NCBI RefSeq assembly: GCF_002939985.1 | Contig: NZ_MDFM01000009.1 | Location: forward strand, 1-64,000 | DNA length: 64,000 bases | Reading direction: 5' to 3' | Origin: Xanthomonas hortorum pv. cynarae | GTDB lineage: Bacteria > Pseudomonadota > Gammaproteobacteria > Xanthomonadales > Xanthomonadaceae | Shown here: piece by piece, positions 1 to 7,535 of the stretch | How the letters are laid out: each line of letters starts with the position of its first letter | Numbering within the stretch: position 1 is the stretch's first letter | Notes under the pieces: generated by a model | Database searches by the model: none | What the model was told of the DNA's origin: nothing | The model's input: only the letters and a program-made list of their open reading frames with translations | Made by a program: the position numbers and the translations under genes

Positions 1-18
1 ACCGAACGTCAGTTGCAT
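1..18 (-). mobile_element. IS5-family transposase, first six codons only
   Basis: An ATG at 16-18 on the minus strand is preceded, six bases upstream, by a strong GAGGAG ribosome site (minus strand, about 25-30). The visible residues are MQLTFG. This matches the start I recall for the IS5-family (IS1478-like) transposases that are abundant in Xanthomonas, but six residues are thin evidence. The rest of the gene lies to the left of the window. The end of the element should lie between about 30 and 97, before the neighbouring gene's stop codon; I could not fix its terminal inverted repeat. Confidence 0.5.
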
Positions 19-97
19 GGATCACTCCTCAACAATAGGCGGGTAGTGTCGCGTATCTGTGGTGCGTTGTTCAGAGGTTCCTTAGATATTGCGCCGC

Positions 98-733
98 TCA
101 GTGGGTCGCATCTGAGCGCAGGTTGATTAGGCGATACTGCCCGCGATCGCCATAGCGCGCTCCTTTCTTGTCGATCTCGGCGCATAGCCTGTCCTTGCCA
201 CAGGCAACGAGATTGGCACGAGCAACACGATCTAAAAAGGTGATTTCCGCCCTGAGTTGGGCGGCTTCAGCGACAGCCGCTTTTGTGCTGTAGAGCGCGT
301 AGCCGGCGACGACCACGCTGATGACACCCGCCACCAGCAGGGCAATCGATGCGATCCACATGCGCCGCGTTGTCGTTGTTTCCAGGGTGTGCTGTGCGTG
401 TGCATAGCGCTGGGTGGCCTGCTGAACCGCCTGCTCTGCATTTGCCATCTTCTTGTTGAATCGCTCGGCCGCCGGTTCCAGCGTCTGCGTCAGCGCCTGA
501 TTGCTCAATTGCGTCAGCCGGGGAAGTGCGTTTTCCACGACGCGATTGACGCGCTGATCGGCACTGTTGACGGCGCTCTGCAGAAGCTGCAGCTGCTCCC
601 GGACCAGATCGTCCAATGCGTGCTCGCGGCGCTGCAGCGTCCCGATCATCGCCGCCAGGGCCTGGATCGATTCTTTTAGGGTGCGTTCCGACCCGTTGAC
701 ATCGGGCAGCGCGGAGGTGTTCTGCATGTCCAT
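98..733 (-). CDS. Coiled-coil, single-membrane-span protein of unknown function (mobilisation-accessory-like architecture)
   Basis: A 211-residue protein. I start it at the ATG at 733, which follows GAGAGAA, and not at further ATGs upstream that run back into the preceding gene. Residues 15-120 are rich in A, Q, E and R with heptad-like spacing and should form a long coiled coil. A transmembrane segment (about 125-147, IASIALLVAGVISVVVAGYAL) is followed by a short C-terminal domain with two Cys (ACGKDRLC). It begins 40 bases after the large AHH gene, so the two are probably co-transcribed. The layout of coiled coil, one span and small C-terminal tail resembles MbeB-type accessory proteins of mobilisable plasmids. 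That is an architectural analogy only; no family is recognised with certainty. Confidence 0.75.
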   Translation of the reverse strand: MDMQNTSALPDVNGSERTLKESIQALAAMIGTLQRREHALDDLVREQLQLLQSAVNSADQRVNRVVENALPRLTQLSNQALTQTLEPAAERFNKKMANAEQAVQQATQRYAHAQHTLETTTTRRMWIASIALLVAGVISVVVAGYALYSTKAAVAEAAQLRAEITFLDRVARANLVACGKDRLCAEIDKKGARYGDRGQYRLINLRSDATH

Positions 734-773
734 AGTGTTCTCTCGATGATTCAACTTGCTACACGTGTTCCGG

Positions 774-3700
774 CTATCCACCACCGCCGCCGCCGCCGCC
801 GCCATCACCGCCATCACCCTGCGGACCTTGCATCGCCGGTCCGTTGGCGAACTGCGGCAGTGTCATCACCATCACCGGGCCACGGCTGGTCTGCACCTCT
901 GTCGAGACGTCCATGTTCAGTGCCTGGCGCGTACTCGCCTGCTCCTGGGCTTCCTGCATCGCCTGGGCATCCAAAAATTCAAGCCCTTGTTTGGCAAGTG
1001 CCTGGCTGTAGGGACTGTTGGCGACTCGTTTCAAGGCCTGTTCGATCGCCAGTTCGTTCTTGCAGTCGATGGCGTACAGCAACTCGTCCACATCCGGATC
1101 GCCAGTGATGTTCTTGCGCTGGGGCTGCGGCCGATCTTCCTGCTCGCCAGCGGCAAGAGACTGTGGCGCGGTGTCTGCCGGCGAGGCGCGTGGTGGTCTC
1201 AGTCCAGAGGGGCCATCCGGATCGTACCCATCACGCAATTCCAACTCGGTAAACGGCCGCTCACCACGGTCCACGCGCGCCTGCCGCGCTTCTGCGACGC
1301 GGTTTTCTGTTTCGAGATCCTGTTCGAGTTGGATGCGCAGCTCACGCATGGAGCGCTCTATTTCCTCCCAGGAGTTCGGATCGACGGGCACAGCAGCAGG
1401 ACGGTCATGCTCATCTGCCAAGGACGCGGAAAGCGGCTCGCGCGCATCGGCCCCGCCCTCGGAGCCGCCAGCGGTCGGCATTTCCAGCGATGGCCCTGTC
1501 GCTTGCGCCAGGTGTGCGGACACTGGCAACGCTGCAGGGGGATCTGGTGCTTTCGGTGCTTGAGCCGTTGGAATGAGCGCCTGCTGATCGTCGCGGTGTT
1601 CTGCGGCGACCGGCGTGGCGAGCGATGGCGCGTAAGGCGGGGTCGCCGCCTGGGCCAGGCGCGCGTCCGCCGGTTGCTCGGGCTGCTGGGCAGGTGCATC
1701 TTGCTGCGCATCCGAGGCTTGCGCCGTCATCGGCTGTTGGCCGCTGTGCAGGTCCGCAACCTGCTGCTGATCTGCCGGCGCTGTCTGCGCGATCGCCGCG
1801 CTCTGCGCTGTCTCCTGCTGGACTTCCTGCGTGCGATCTTCTTGCGCTTGTTGGCTTTGCGTCCGCTGCTGCGCTACGTCGGATGCCTGTGCTTGCGCAG
1901 GCTCTGCCACCTGCTCCTGGGGCCGTTGGGCGACGTCATCTGGGGTAGACCGCTGCTCGGGCTGGTGCGGCGATGTGTCCTGCGCATGGAGCGGCGACGG
2001 CTCGCGCGAGACGGCCTCATTCTCCGGCTCCTGCTCGCGTTGTGCAGCCGCTTGGGCGTGCAGCGGCTGTTGCTCGGCATGTTGCACAGTCTGCGCCTGC
2101 ATGCGTTCCTGCTGGCTCTGCTGGGCGTCCTGGGCCTGGCGTGTTTCCTGCTCGCGCTGCTGAGTCTCCTGGGCCTGCTGCTGCGCTTGTTCGCGCTGTT
2201 GGGTGTCGTGCGCCTGCCGCTGGACTTGTTCGCGTTGCTGGGCAGCCTGTGTCTGGCGTTCTTGCTGCTGCAGCTGTTGCGATTCTTGCCGGCGAAGTTC
2301 TTGCAATGCATGCGCCTGCAGCGCCTGAGCGTCCTGCGCTCGGTCTTCGTGCGAGGTTTGCTCCTGCAGCGTGTGCGCGCGTGCCTGCGCCAGCTGTTGG
2401 TCTTGCGCTTGCCGGTCCTCCTGCTGCCGTTGCTGACGCTCCTGCGCGGCGCTGGCCGCTTGGCCCCGCGCCTGCACGTCGAGCGCATGCTGGTTGGAGG
2501 GGGCAGAAGACGACGTGTCCGCATCTGCGGATCCGTCCGATGAGCGAGGCGCAGAGGCCAGCTGCTGTATCGGCAAGGCTGGGTTCTGCCGCGCCTGTAC
2601 CTCCTGCAGTGCCTGGCGGATGTCCTCGGTGCTGGTGACTGCTGCAATACGCTCTACGCCATCGGGGCCGCGTTGCAGATGCGCAATCGGGCTATCGGCG
2701 CCGAAGCTTCCACCAGGGCCGCGCCGCAACTGCATCGCGCCATCGCCCGCAAGTCCCTCTGCCTCGCGGGTGCGCTGAGTCGCCAGTTCGATCGCTTCAC
2801 GCCATTGCGGCTGCAACTCGGTGCCGACAATGCGATAGCGGTAGAGCGTCTGCTCGCCTTGTACGTCCTGCGGAGACTGCCGGATGGCGGCAATGGCCTG
2901 CGCCTGCTCGGCCAGTGCCGGTTGCAGCATCGCGCGCGTGGTCTCCAGTTCCAGCATGCGGTTGCCATCGGGTGGGGCGCCGTTGCTGGTCCACTGGCCT
3001 TCGATGTTGCGGTAGTAGCGCTGGCCGTTTGAGGCGGTCAACGCATCCGGGTCGGGCAGCGCCTGCCGCACCGCCGGCGACATCGGCAGGCCATCGGCCG
3101 CCCAGCCGCTGCGGTGGTGCGCCAGTTCGTAGCGCGCCGCGATCGCGCCGGGACTATTGGCGATGTTGCGGGCGATGGTGTCCTGCGCCTGCGCGTCCAG
3201 TTCGGCTTTGCGGTGCGGCAAGGCGGTTTCCTGCACGTAGCTGCCGCGATCATTGGCGCCAGAGATCTCGGCCTTGACCAGCCGATGCCACTGACCGTCC
3301 GCTGCATCGCGTCGCCAGTCGGCGCTGCTCAGGCTGGGGCGGTCAGTGGCATTGGCCGGCTGGCGATACGGATCCTGCGGAGCGGGCGCATCTTTGAGGG
3401 CGAGCGCTGCAGCGGCGTTGGTGGCCTGGTAATTGAGTTCGCGTGCCTTCTCGTAGCTGGCGACGATGGGAGTGGAGGTGGGGTTGTCTACCCCGTCGTT
3501 GGTGGTGTCGGCTTTGCCCTCACGCGCCCAGGCTGTGCCATTGAACGACCACTGGGTGCCCTCGCGATCGGTCTGGGTGTAGATGGCGCGGTTGTCGAGC
3601 AACGCGGCGGCCTTCTCGCCAGCGGTACTCAAGAAATACGCATCGGCTGCGATCAGCACCATCGGCCCGGCGCCCGAGCTACCCAGCGCGTAGGCAGCTG

Positions 3701-4715
3701 CGGTACCGCCGGCCCAGCCACCGACGTTGCGGCCGGCAAAGTGCGCAAGCTCCGATTGCGCTGCGAGCGGGTTGTCCTGGCCAAGAAGCTGGGTGGCGCG
3801 TTGGCCGGTCATCACCGTGTCGGCGGCGGTGGCGAGCAGGCCGGCGGTGCGCAGTGCCTGGCCTGCAGATAGATCGCCGGCCAGCAGCTCGGCGGTGGCG
3901 AAGCCGCGTTGCGAGACTGGTGTGTACGGCGCATGCGGTGTAGCGGCTGTGCCTTGGCGAATGCTGCGCGCAGCACCGCCGATGGTTGTCGGTGTGTCAT
4001 CCAGGACCTGCTGGACCAAGGCCGCATTGGACTCGGATAGCCTTATTCGGCCGGTATCTTCGGCGTGCGCAATCGCCATGCGCAATTCTTCTCGGCCGGC
4101 GATCTCGCGGATAACGGCATCGCGTTCATCGGGGACAGCGACCAGATTCTGGCCCGTGCTGCGTGCGGCTTCGATCACCTTTGCGATTCGCTGCTCGGAG
4201 CGGGTGATCGCGGCCCATTCGGCTTCGACATTGCTCATGGCGCGCAGCGTTTTCAACTGATCGGCATGGGCGGTGCGGTATTGCTCGTATTCGGAAATAG
4301 TGCTGTGGTTTTGCGCGTTGGCCTCGGCCTTGGTCAAGCGATCCGGGGTGGTTGCGAACATATCGCCATTGATCAGGGCGACTTTGAGGGTGTCTTGCAG
4401 GTCGTGGACTTGGGCAGCGACGCGCTTCAATGCAGCAGCGTCGTTGGACATAGCGGCGTCGCCGTCTGGCGAGTTGAGGAGCTTGTCAAGATAATCCCCA
4501 GTTACATCCGTATAGGACCTTCGCGTGCGTCCTCGGTGGGGGGATGTTTCCAATTCATCTGCCAGCTTGCCATCTACCGGAAGATACAGGCGATTGGTCG
4601 ATACATCCTTGTCGATCAAGCCATGATCGGCCAACTTTTTGAGCAAGTCATGCTTGCGAAAGATAGTGTTTTCAATGACGTGATGACTTTCAAGGATGAC
4701 GTTACTGGCCGGCAT
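774..4715 (-). CDS. Large Gln-rich toxin/effector with N-terminal AHH-type nuclease domain
   Basis: A 1313-residue protein; the ATG at 4715 follows AAGGA. Residues 9-70 fit the AHH branch of HNH/ENDO VII nucleases: SHH at 10-12, NRLYLP at 41-46, and HRG at 60-62 followed by Tyr68. These are the expected metal-binding and catalytic positions, so DNA or RNA cleavage is inferred. No signal peptide is present. A Gly/Ala-rich hydrophobic stretch lies near residues 335-365. Residues about 740-1010 are extremely rich in Gln (QQ, QREQ, AQQ), and the protein ends in a poly-Gly tail. An N-terminal toxin with a long C-terminal Gln-rich region recalls the antibacterial type IV secretion effectors of Xanthomonas, but I cannot identify their XVIPCD domain with confidence. 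A putative immunity gene sits 34 bases upstream. Confidence 0.8.
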   Translation of the reverse strand: MPASNVILESHHVIENTIFRKHDLLKKLADHGLIDKDVSTNRLYLPVDGKLADELETSPHRGRTRRSYTDVTGDYLDKLLNSPDGDAAMSNDAAALKRVAAQVHDLQDTLKVALINGDMFATTPDRLTKAEANAQNHSTISEYEQYRTAHADQLKTLRAMSNVEAEWAAITRSEQRIAKVIEAARSTGQNLVAVPDERDAVIREIAGREELRMAIAHAEDTGRIRLSESNAALVQQVLDDTPTTIGGAARSIRQGTAATPHAPYTPVSQRGFATAELLAGDLSAGQALRTAGLLATAADTVMTGQRATQLLGQDNPLAAQSELAHFAGRNVGGWAGGTAAAYALGSSGAGPMVLIAADAYFLSTAGEKAAALLDNRAIYTQTDREGTQWSFNGTAWAREGKADTTNDGVDNPTSTPIVASYEKARELNYQATNAAAALALKDAPAPQDPYRQPANATDRPSLSSADWRRDAADGQWHRLVKAEISGANDRGSYVQETALPHRKAELDAQAQDTIARNIANSPGAIAARYELAHHRSGWAADGLPMSPAVRQALPDPDALTASNGQRYYRNIEGQWTSNGAPPDGNRMLELETTRAMLQPALAEQAQAIAAIRQSPQDVQGEQTLYRYRIVGTELQPQWREAIELATQRTREAEGLAGDGAMQLRRGPGGSFGADSPIAHLQRGPDGVERIAAVTSTEDIRQALQEVQARQNPALPIQQLASAPRSSDGSADADTSSSAPSNQHALDVQARGQAASAAQERQQRQQEDRQAQDQQLAQARAHTLQEQTSHEDRAQDAQALQAHALQELRRQESQQLQQQERQTQAAQQREQVQRQAHDTQQREQAQQQAQETQQREQETRQAQDAQQSQQERMQAQTVQHAEQQPLHAQAAAQREQEPENEAVSREPSPLHAQDTSPHQPEQRSTPDDVAQRPQEQVAEPAQAQASDVAQQRTQSQQAQEDRTQEVQQETAQSAAIAQTAPADQQQVADLHSGQQPMTAQASDAQQDAPAQQPEQPADARLAQAATPPYAPSLATPVAAEHRDDQQALIPTAQAPKAPDPPAALPVSAHLAQATGPSLEMPTAGGSEGGADAREPLSASLADEHDRPAAVPVDPNSWEEIERSMRELRIQLEQDLETENRVAEARQARVDRGERPFTELELRDGYDPDGPSGLRPPRASPADTAPQSLAAGEQEDRPQPQRKNITGDPDVDELLYAIDCKNELAIEQALKRVANSPYSQALAKQGLEFLDAQAMQEAQEQASTRQALNMDVSTEVQTSRGPVMVMTLPQFANGPAMQGPQGDGGDGGGGGGGGG

Positions 4716-4749
4716 CTTTCCTTACTCCAAAATCCCTGCAGAGAAATGT

Positions 4750-5406
4750 TTATCCGTAATTTGCTGCGTCGATTAGCCGAACGCCACGCTTCCTGGGTGA
4801 TTTGCCGAATCCCTGGGAAATCAAGGTGTCGCGCAAGAAACGATCGCAAAAAGCATCTGCTGTATAAGGTGTTCTGAAGATATGCGCGGTCCCGATAACA
4901 TCTTTGTTGAATGCAAATTCTGCGCCTCCCGTAATGTCGTAATATTTGCCGTTACGGTATCCGGTCAACACTTTTACAGTAGATGCCTCCTCGTCGATGG
5001 CTTCGATAATTCGCACCACCTCGCAAAGATAGTGCGGCGCTCCGGGCGTACCGTCTTCCAATCGGAAGTCGCATAGCGCGAAGGCAAAGCCTTCCGGGTC
5101 CGCAGCTTCAAGGATCAGTTTCAGCGGTTCGGAAACGAGCCAGTACCGCTTGAATCCACTATCAAGGTCATCGGGCATATCGCCGATGCGGCTGTCGTAG
5201 CGCAGGCGCGGGGTCTCCTTCAAAGCAGCTAGCCCCGCGTCCTCGCCTGGGCGGCTATAGGCAATGGGGAACGGCACTGCATCTTCGTTCTCGAATTCCA
5301 CGCCATGCCCGCGACCGCCCCCCCCCATATCGGATCTGAGGATATAGAACGCACCTTTCTGAGGTGCGTTGTGGAGTGTTGCGCGGGCTTCTTTTGCTTC
5401 GTTCAT
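4750..5406 (-). CDS. Imm11/DUF1629-type putative immunity protein
   Basis: A 218-residue soluble protein starting at the ATG at 5406. The sequence pattern fits the DUF1629/Imm11 family: a Tyr/Trp-rich N-terminal half, then RYWLVSEPLK, then the segment VKVLTGYRNGKYYDIT, then a segment leading into FRTPYTADAFCDRFLRD. Members are often found beside polymorphic toxin genes. Its position directly upstream of the AHH nuclease gene, same strand with a 34-base gap, supports a role in neutralising that nuclease in the producing cell. The binding itself is inferred from context, not visible in the sequence. Confidence 0.7.
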   Translation of the reverse strand: MNEAKEARATLHNAPQKGAFYILRSDMGGGGRGHGVEFENEDAVPFPIAYSRPGEDAGLAALKETPRLRYDSRIGDMPDDLDSGFKRYWLVSEPLKLILEAADPEGFAFALCDFRLEDGTPGAPHYLCEVVRIIEAIDEEASTVKVLTGYRNGKYYDITGGAEFAFNKDVIGTAHIFRTPYTADAFCDRFLRDTLISQGFGKSPRKRGVRLIDAANYG

Positions 5407-5478
5407 AGGTGCTTTCTCTCAACAATCCAGCATGCGTCGAACAGGTGCTCACAAGTGAGTCGCTTCGCTGCCTCTCCA

Positions 5479-5508
5479 TTAGATGCCCACCTCTTAGATG
5501 CCCACCTC
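5479..5508. repeat. Perfect 15-base tandem duplication
   Basis: TTAGATGCCCACCTC occurs at 5479-5493 and again immediately at 5494-5508. It lies about 75-100 bases upstream of the putative immunity gene start, so it could be an operator for the toxin-immunity transcript or a replication-slippage duplication. Nothing in the sequence decides between these. Confidence 0.9.
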
Positions 5509-5886
5509 TGCGCTTGACCGCCCGTGATGGAGGCGGGGCCGGCGGCGGATGTTGGGCATGTCGTAGCCCCTGTTGGAACCGGATGCAGCCTCCTATGTTG
5601 CCCGTCTTCAGCGACCGACGCAGTAGGAAAACCCCGACGCCTACAGAACAGCGCTGGCCCTGGCGCGCGCAATCGTCGCCCCGCCACGCCTGCGGCCTTC
5701 ATGCACGGTTTTCGCTGCACTCCCGCAGGGTGGGCCTAGGCCTCGCTGCTGCTAGCGATCCTTGGGATTCACGGGGACGTCTCTTCCCTGCAGATCCCTG
5801 CGCGCCTGGGAGGCTCTGCGGGCAGGGCGCGGCCGCGTTCCGGGGTCAGGCCTTCGGTGCGTTTCGTCAAATGACCGTCGGAACCA

Positions 5887-6160
5887 GGTAATCGGTAATC
5901 CGCGAGCCGAAACAGGGTCTAAGGGATTGATGTCAATGGGAAATTCGGGATTACCTTTTGGGGTGATTTAAGGTAATCGGCACCCCATGGAAAAGTTATG
6001 TGATTGAAATTGAAGGATATTTTTTAGGAATGGGATTACCTCCCCAAAAGGTAATCCCATTACCCCTCAATTACCCTTTAATTACCTTTGATAATTTCTA
6101 ATAAGTAATTGATAAATAAAGAAATATGTGCGTTTCTGGAAGCGGATTACCTAGATTACC
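5887..6160. repeat. Iteron-like array of GGTAAT / ATTACC hexamers
   Basis: Eleven copies occur in 274 bases. GGTAAT starts at 5887, 5894, 5972 and 6050; ATTACC starts at 5950, 6035, 6059, 6070, 6081, 6146 and 6155. Many are extended to GGTAATC or GGGATTACC. A uniform-base expectation for one hexamer on both strands over this length is well below one. The surrounding DNA is AT-rich. Such arrays are typical of replication-initiator or regulator binding regions in plasmids, ICEs and P4-like elements; which of these applies is not known. Confidence 0.85.
6032..6058. promoter_or_regulatory. Perfect 10-base inverted repeat inside the hexamer array
   Basis: GGGATTACCT (6032-6041) and AGGTAATCCC (6049-6058) are exact reverse complements separated by 7 bases. 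The pair is built from two copies of the repeated hexamer, so it may be a dimeric protein site. The 7-base spacer could also form a hairpin loop, but no T-run follows, so a terminator is unlikely. Confidence 0.75.
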
Positions 6161-6245
6161 TCTTTCACATGGTCATCTGAAAAATTGAGATTGGGGCGCG
6201 CTAGAGTGGGTTGCCACACCACTCGCTACGACCGGTTCCCCCGCA

Positions 6246-6419
6246 ATGTCGCTGACCCACGATGCTCCGCAGGCAAACCTCGATCCCGTCGACGCGGCGG
6301 GCGGGAAGCGCTGGTGGGTGGTAGACCAGGCCATGGCCATGCTCGAGCGCGGAAGCCAGTTGGCCAACAAGCATGGTGGTCAGCAGCACACCTTATATAT
6401 GCCGGTTACTGCTGTATGA
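6246..6419 (+). CDS. Small hypothetical protein, 57 residues
   Basis: ATG at 6246, stop TGA at 6417-6419; begins MSLTHDAPQANLDP and contains the hydrophobic/aromatic run KRWWVVDQAMAMLE. The stop overlaps the start of the next gene (ATGA), which is typical of a translationally coupled pair and the main reason to believe it is real. I recognise no family. It lies between the repeat array and the tRNA-Asn attachment site, so it is probably an element gene transcribed from the array region. Confidence 0.55.
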   Translation: MSLTHDAPQANLDPVDAAGGKRWWVVDQAMAMLERGSQLANKHGGQQHTLYMPVTAV

Positions 6420-6736
6420 GCGCGATCGATGCCGGCGATGAACCTGTGCTGCCGCCTGGCTTCCGCTGGGACAGGCCTTGGCAGAGCGCGATGGGGCCAC
6501 CTACGGCGCTTTTCTTCGAGGGTGAAGAGGTGGCCAGGTTGGGGCAGAGACTCACAGGCGAGTGGTACGTGCTGTTGGAGCGCCAAAGGCCGGCGCCGCC
6601 TGGCAAACCCTTTGCGCCCTTTGTCCAGCGTGACTGCAATAGCTTCGACCAGGGGCGACGTGGCACCGTCATGTGGGCCGTGCGCCACGAGGCCAGGATC
6701 CGAGCTGAGGTGACCACTCGAAGGCTGCGTTCCTGA
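6416..6736 (+). CDS. Small hypothetical protein, 106 residues
   Basis: ATG at 6416 overlaps the preceding stop by the ATGA arrangement. The protein begins MSAIDAGDEPVLPPGF and has a folded-looking composition: PPTALFFEGEEVARL, then EWYVLLERQR, then a basic C-terminus. No signal peptide or membrane span is present. The gene ends about 135 bases before the tRNA-Asn fragment and is the last gene of the element. I do not recognise the family. The same frame can be read further upstream to about 6185, but coupling to the upstream small gene favours 6416. Confidence 0.6.
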   Translation: MSAIDAGDEPVLPPGFRWDRPWQSAMGPPTALFFEGEEVARLGQRLTGEWYVLLERQRPAPPGKPFAPFVQRDCNSFDQGRRGTVMWAVRHEARIRAEVTTRRLRS

Positions 6737-6871
6737 GCCATCTAGGGCGAGGTTGGTGACCGCAAGGATCGGGAAAATTGGCAGGACGCCTAAGCGCGCA
6801 CTAGGTCTCCGGCGTTAGCCGCCGGGAAAAATAAGTGATGCAAGTTGCTGATACGTAAGCTCAGTAGCGCT

Positions 6872-6918
6872 AACTGTTAATCAGGGGGTCGTTGGTTCGA
6901 GTCCAACTTCGGGCGCCA
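6872..6918 (+). other. tRNA-Asn(GTT) 3' half: probable attachment site (attR) of an integrated element
   Basis: From the anticodon loop onward this is a perfect tRNA-Asn 3' half: CTGTTAA loop, TCAGG stem arm, variable loop, T-arm GTTGGTTCGAGTCCAAC, then acceptor strand and encoded CCA at 6916-6918. The bases before 6872 cannot pair with it. GCTAA does not match TCAGG, and no GCCCGAA-type 5' acceptor strand is found upstream. Elements that integrate into tRNA genes rebuild an intact tRNA at one end and leave such a 3' fragment at the other. The strand of the fragment places the element on the left (positions below 6872) and the native flank on the right. Confidence 0.85.
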
Positions 6919-6930
6919 AAAACTAAAAAA

Positions 6931-6955
6931 GACCTCTTCGGAGGTCTTTTTTTTT
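6931..6955 (+). terminator. Intrinsic terminator behind the tRNA-Asn fragment
   Basis: Hairpin GACCTC-TTCG-GAGGTC followed by nine T residues, starting 12 bases after the CCA. It is most simply the original terminator of the chromosomal tRNA-Asn gene, left on the core side of the insertion. Confidence 0.9.
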
Positions 6956-7106
6956 GCCTTGATTATTAGGGCAGAATCAAGGCATCCCAAGCAGGAAGAA
7001 GCCCTACCGCTTTACGTGGCACGATCAGACAAGTATTACGTGATGAAAGAAGCTCGGCACGCCTAACCGCCTCTGGAGATGCCGTACAACTCCCACCACT
7101 GGGTCA

Positions 7107-7532
7107 TTACCAACACTGGCTTGCGCCAGCAGTCCCCGAAGCACCTCGCACACCGAGCTGATTGATCGTCAGCGTGCCGCACGCGGAGTCATTTTGCCGC
7201 GTCCCCGGCGCCGCGCGCAGCGTAAAACCTGTCGCTGTAGGTGTACCGGAAGAGAACGTATAGAAATTTGCGACGTCGGCACTACATGTGCCCATACTGG
7301 CTCCGACGTAAGTGGTGTTGATCGTGTAATAACGCTCCATTGTCTGGGCGCCCTCTTGCAGACAGGCAGCCGCTGCTGAACGGCGAGACCTAATGACGGA
7401 CGATTGATAACTACTCATCGCTATTGCTGCAAGAATGCCGACAATTACCACAGCGATCATCAGCTCCATGAGACTGAAACCGGAACACCGCCGGCATTCG
7501 ATTTTGTAGGACTTGCGATACATCGTATACAT
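7107..7532 (-). CDS. pilE: Minor/major-type pilin PilE of the type IV pilus
   Basis: A 141-residue prepilin. A short basic leader precedes G-FSLMELMIAVVIVGIL, the class III signal cut by PilD, with the invariant Glu at +5. One N-terminal helix is followed by a globular domain with Cys pairs near the C-terminus. It is the last gene of the fimT-pilVWXY1E operon, starting 3 bases after the pilY1 stop. In other bacteria this product belongs to the pilus-priming minor pilin complex. An ATG three codons in (7523) is an alternative start. Confidence 0.9.
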   Translation of the reverse strand: MYTMYRKSYKIECRRCSGFSLMELMIAVVIVGILAAIAMSSYQSSVIRSRRSAAAACLQEGAQTMERYYTINTTYVGASMGTCSADVANFYTFSSGTPTATGFTLRAAPGTRQNDSACGTLTINQLGVRGASGTAGASQCW

Positions 7533-7535
7533 GCA

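Larger units (their letters stand above)
5407..6245. other. 839-base stretch without a convincing gene
   Basis: No open frame here has a plausible ribosome site, family resemblance or sensible composition. From 5407 to about 5880 the DNA is GC-rich and contains a 15-base tandem duplication. From about 5885 to 6170 it turns sharply AT-rich and carries a dense array of GGTAAT/ATTACC repeats. It lies between the toxin-immunity pair (leftward) and two small rightward genes, so it must also hold their promoters. Confidence 0.6.

Noticed and set aside
756-2543. Long open frame on the plus strand opposite the Gln-rich protein
   Set aside because: It is a Leu/Arg-rich antisense image of CAG-type repeats, lacks a ribosome site and has no family resemblance.
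5409-5891. 160-residue open frame on the plus strand
   Set aside because: Composition is unprotein-like (many Cys, Arg, Pro, Gly), there is no ribosome site and it runs through the repeat region; treated as non-coding.
6860-6918. A complete functional tRNA-Asn
   Set aside because: The 5' acceptor strand, D arm and 5' anticodon stem do not pair with the 3' half.
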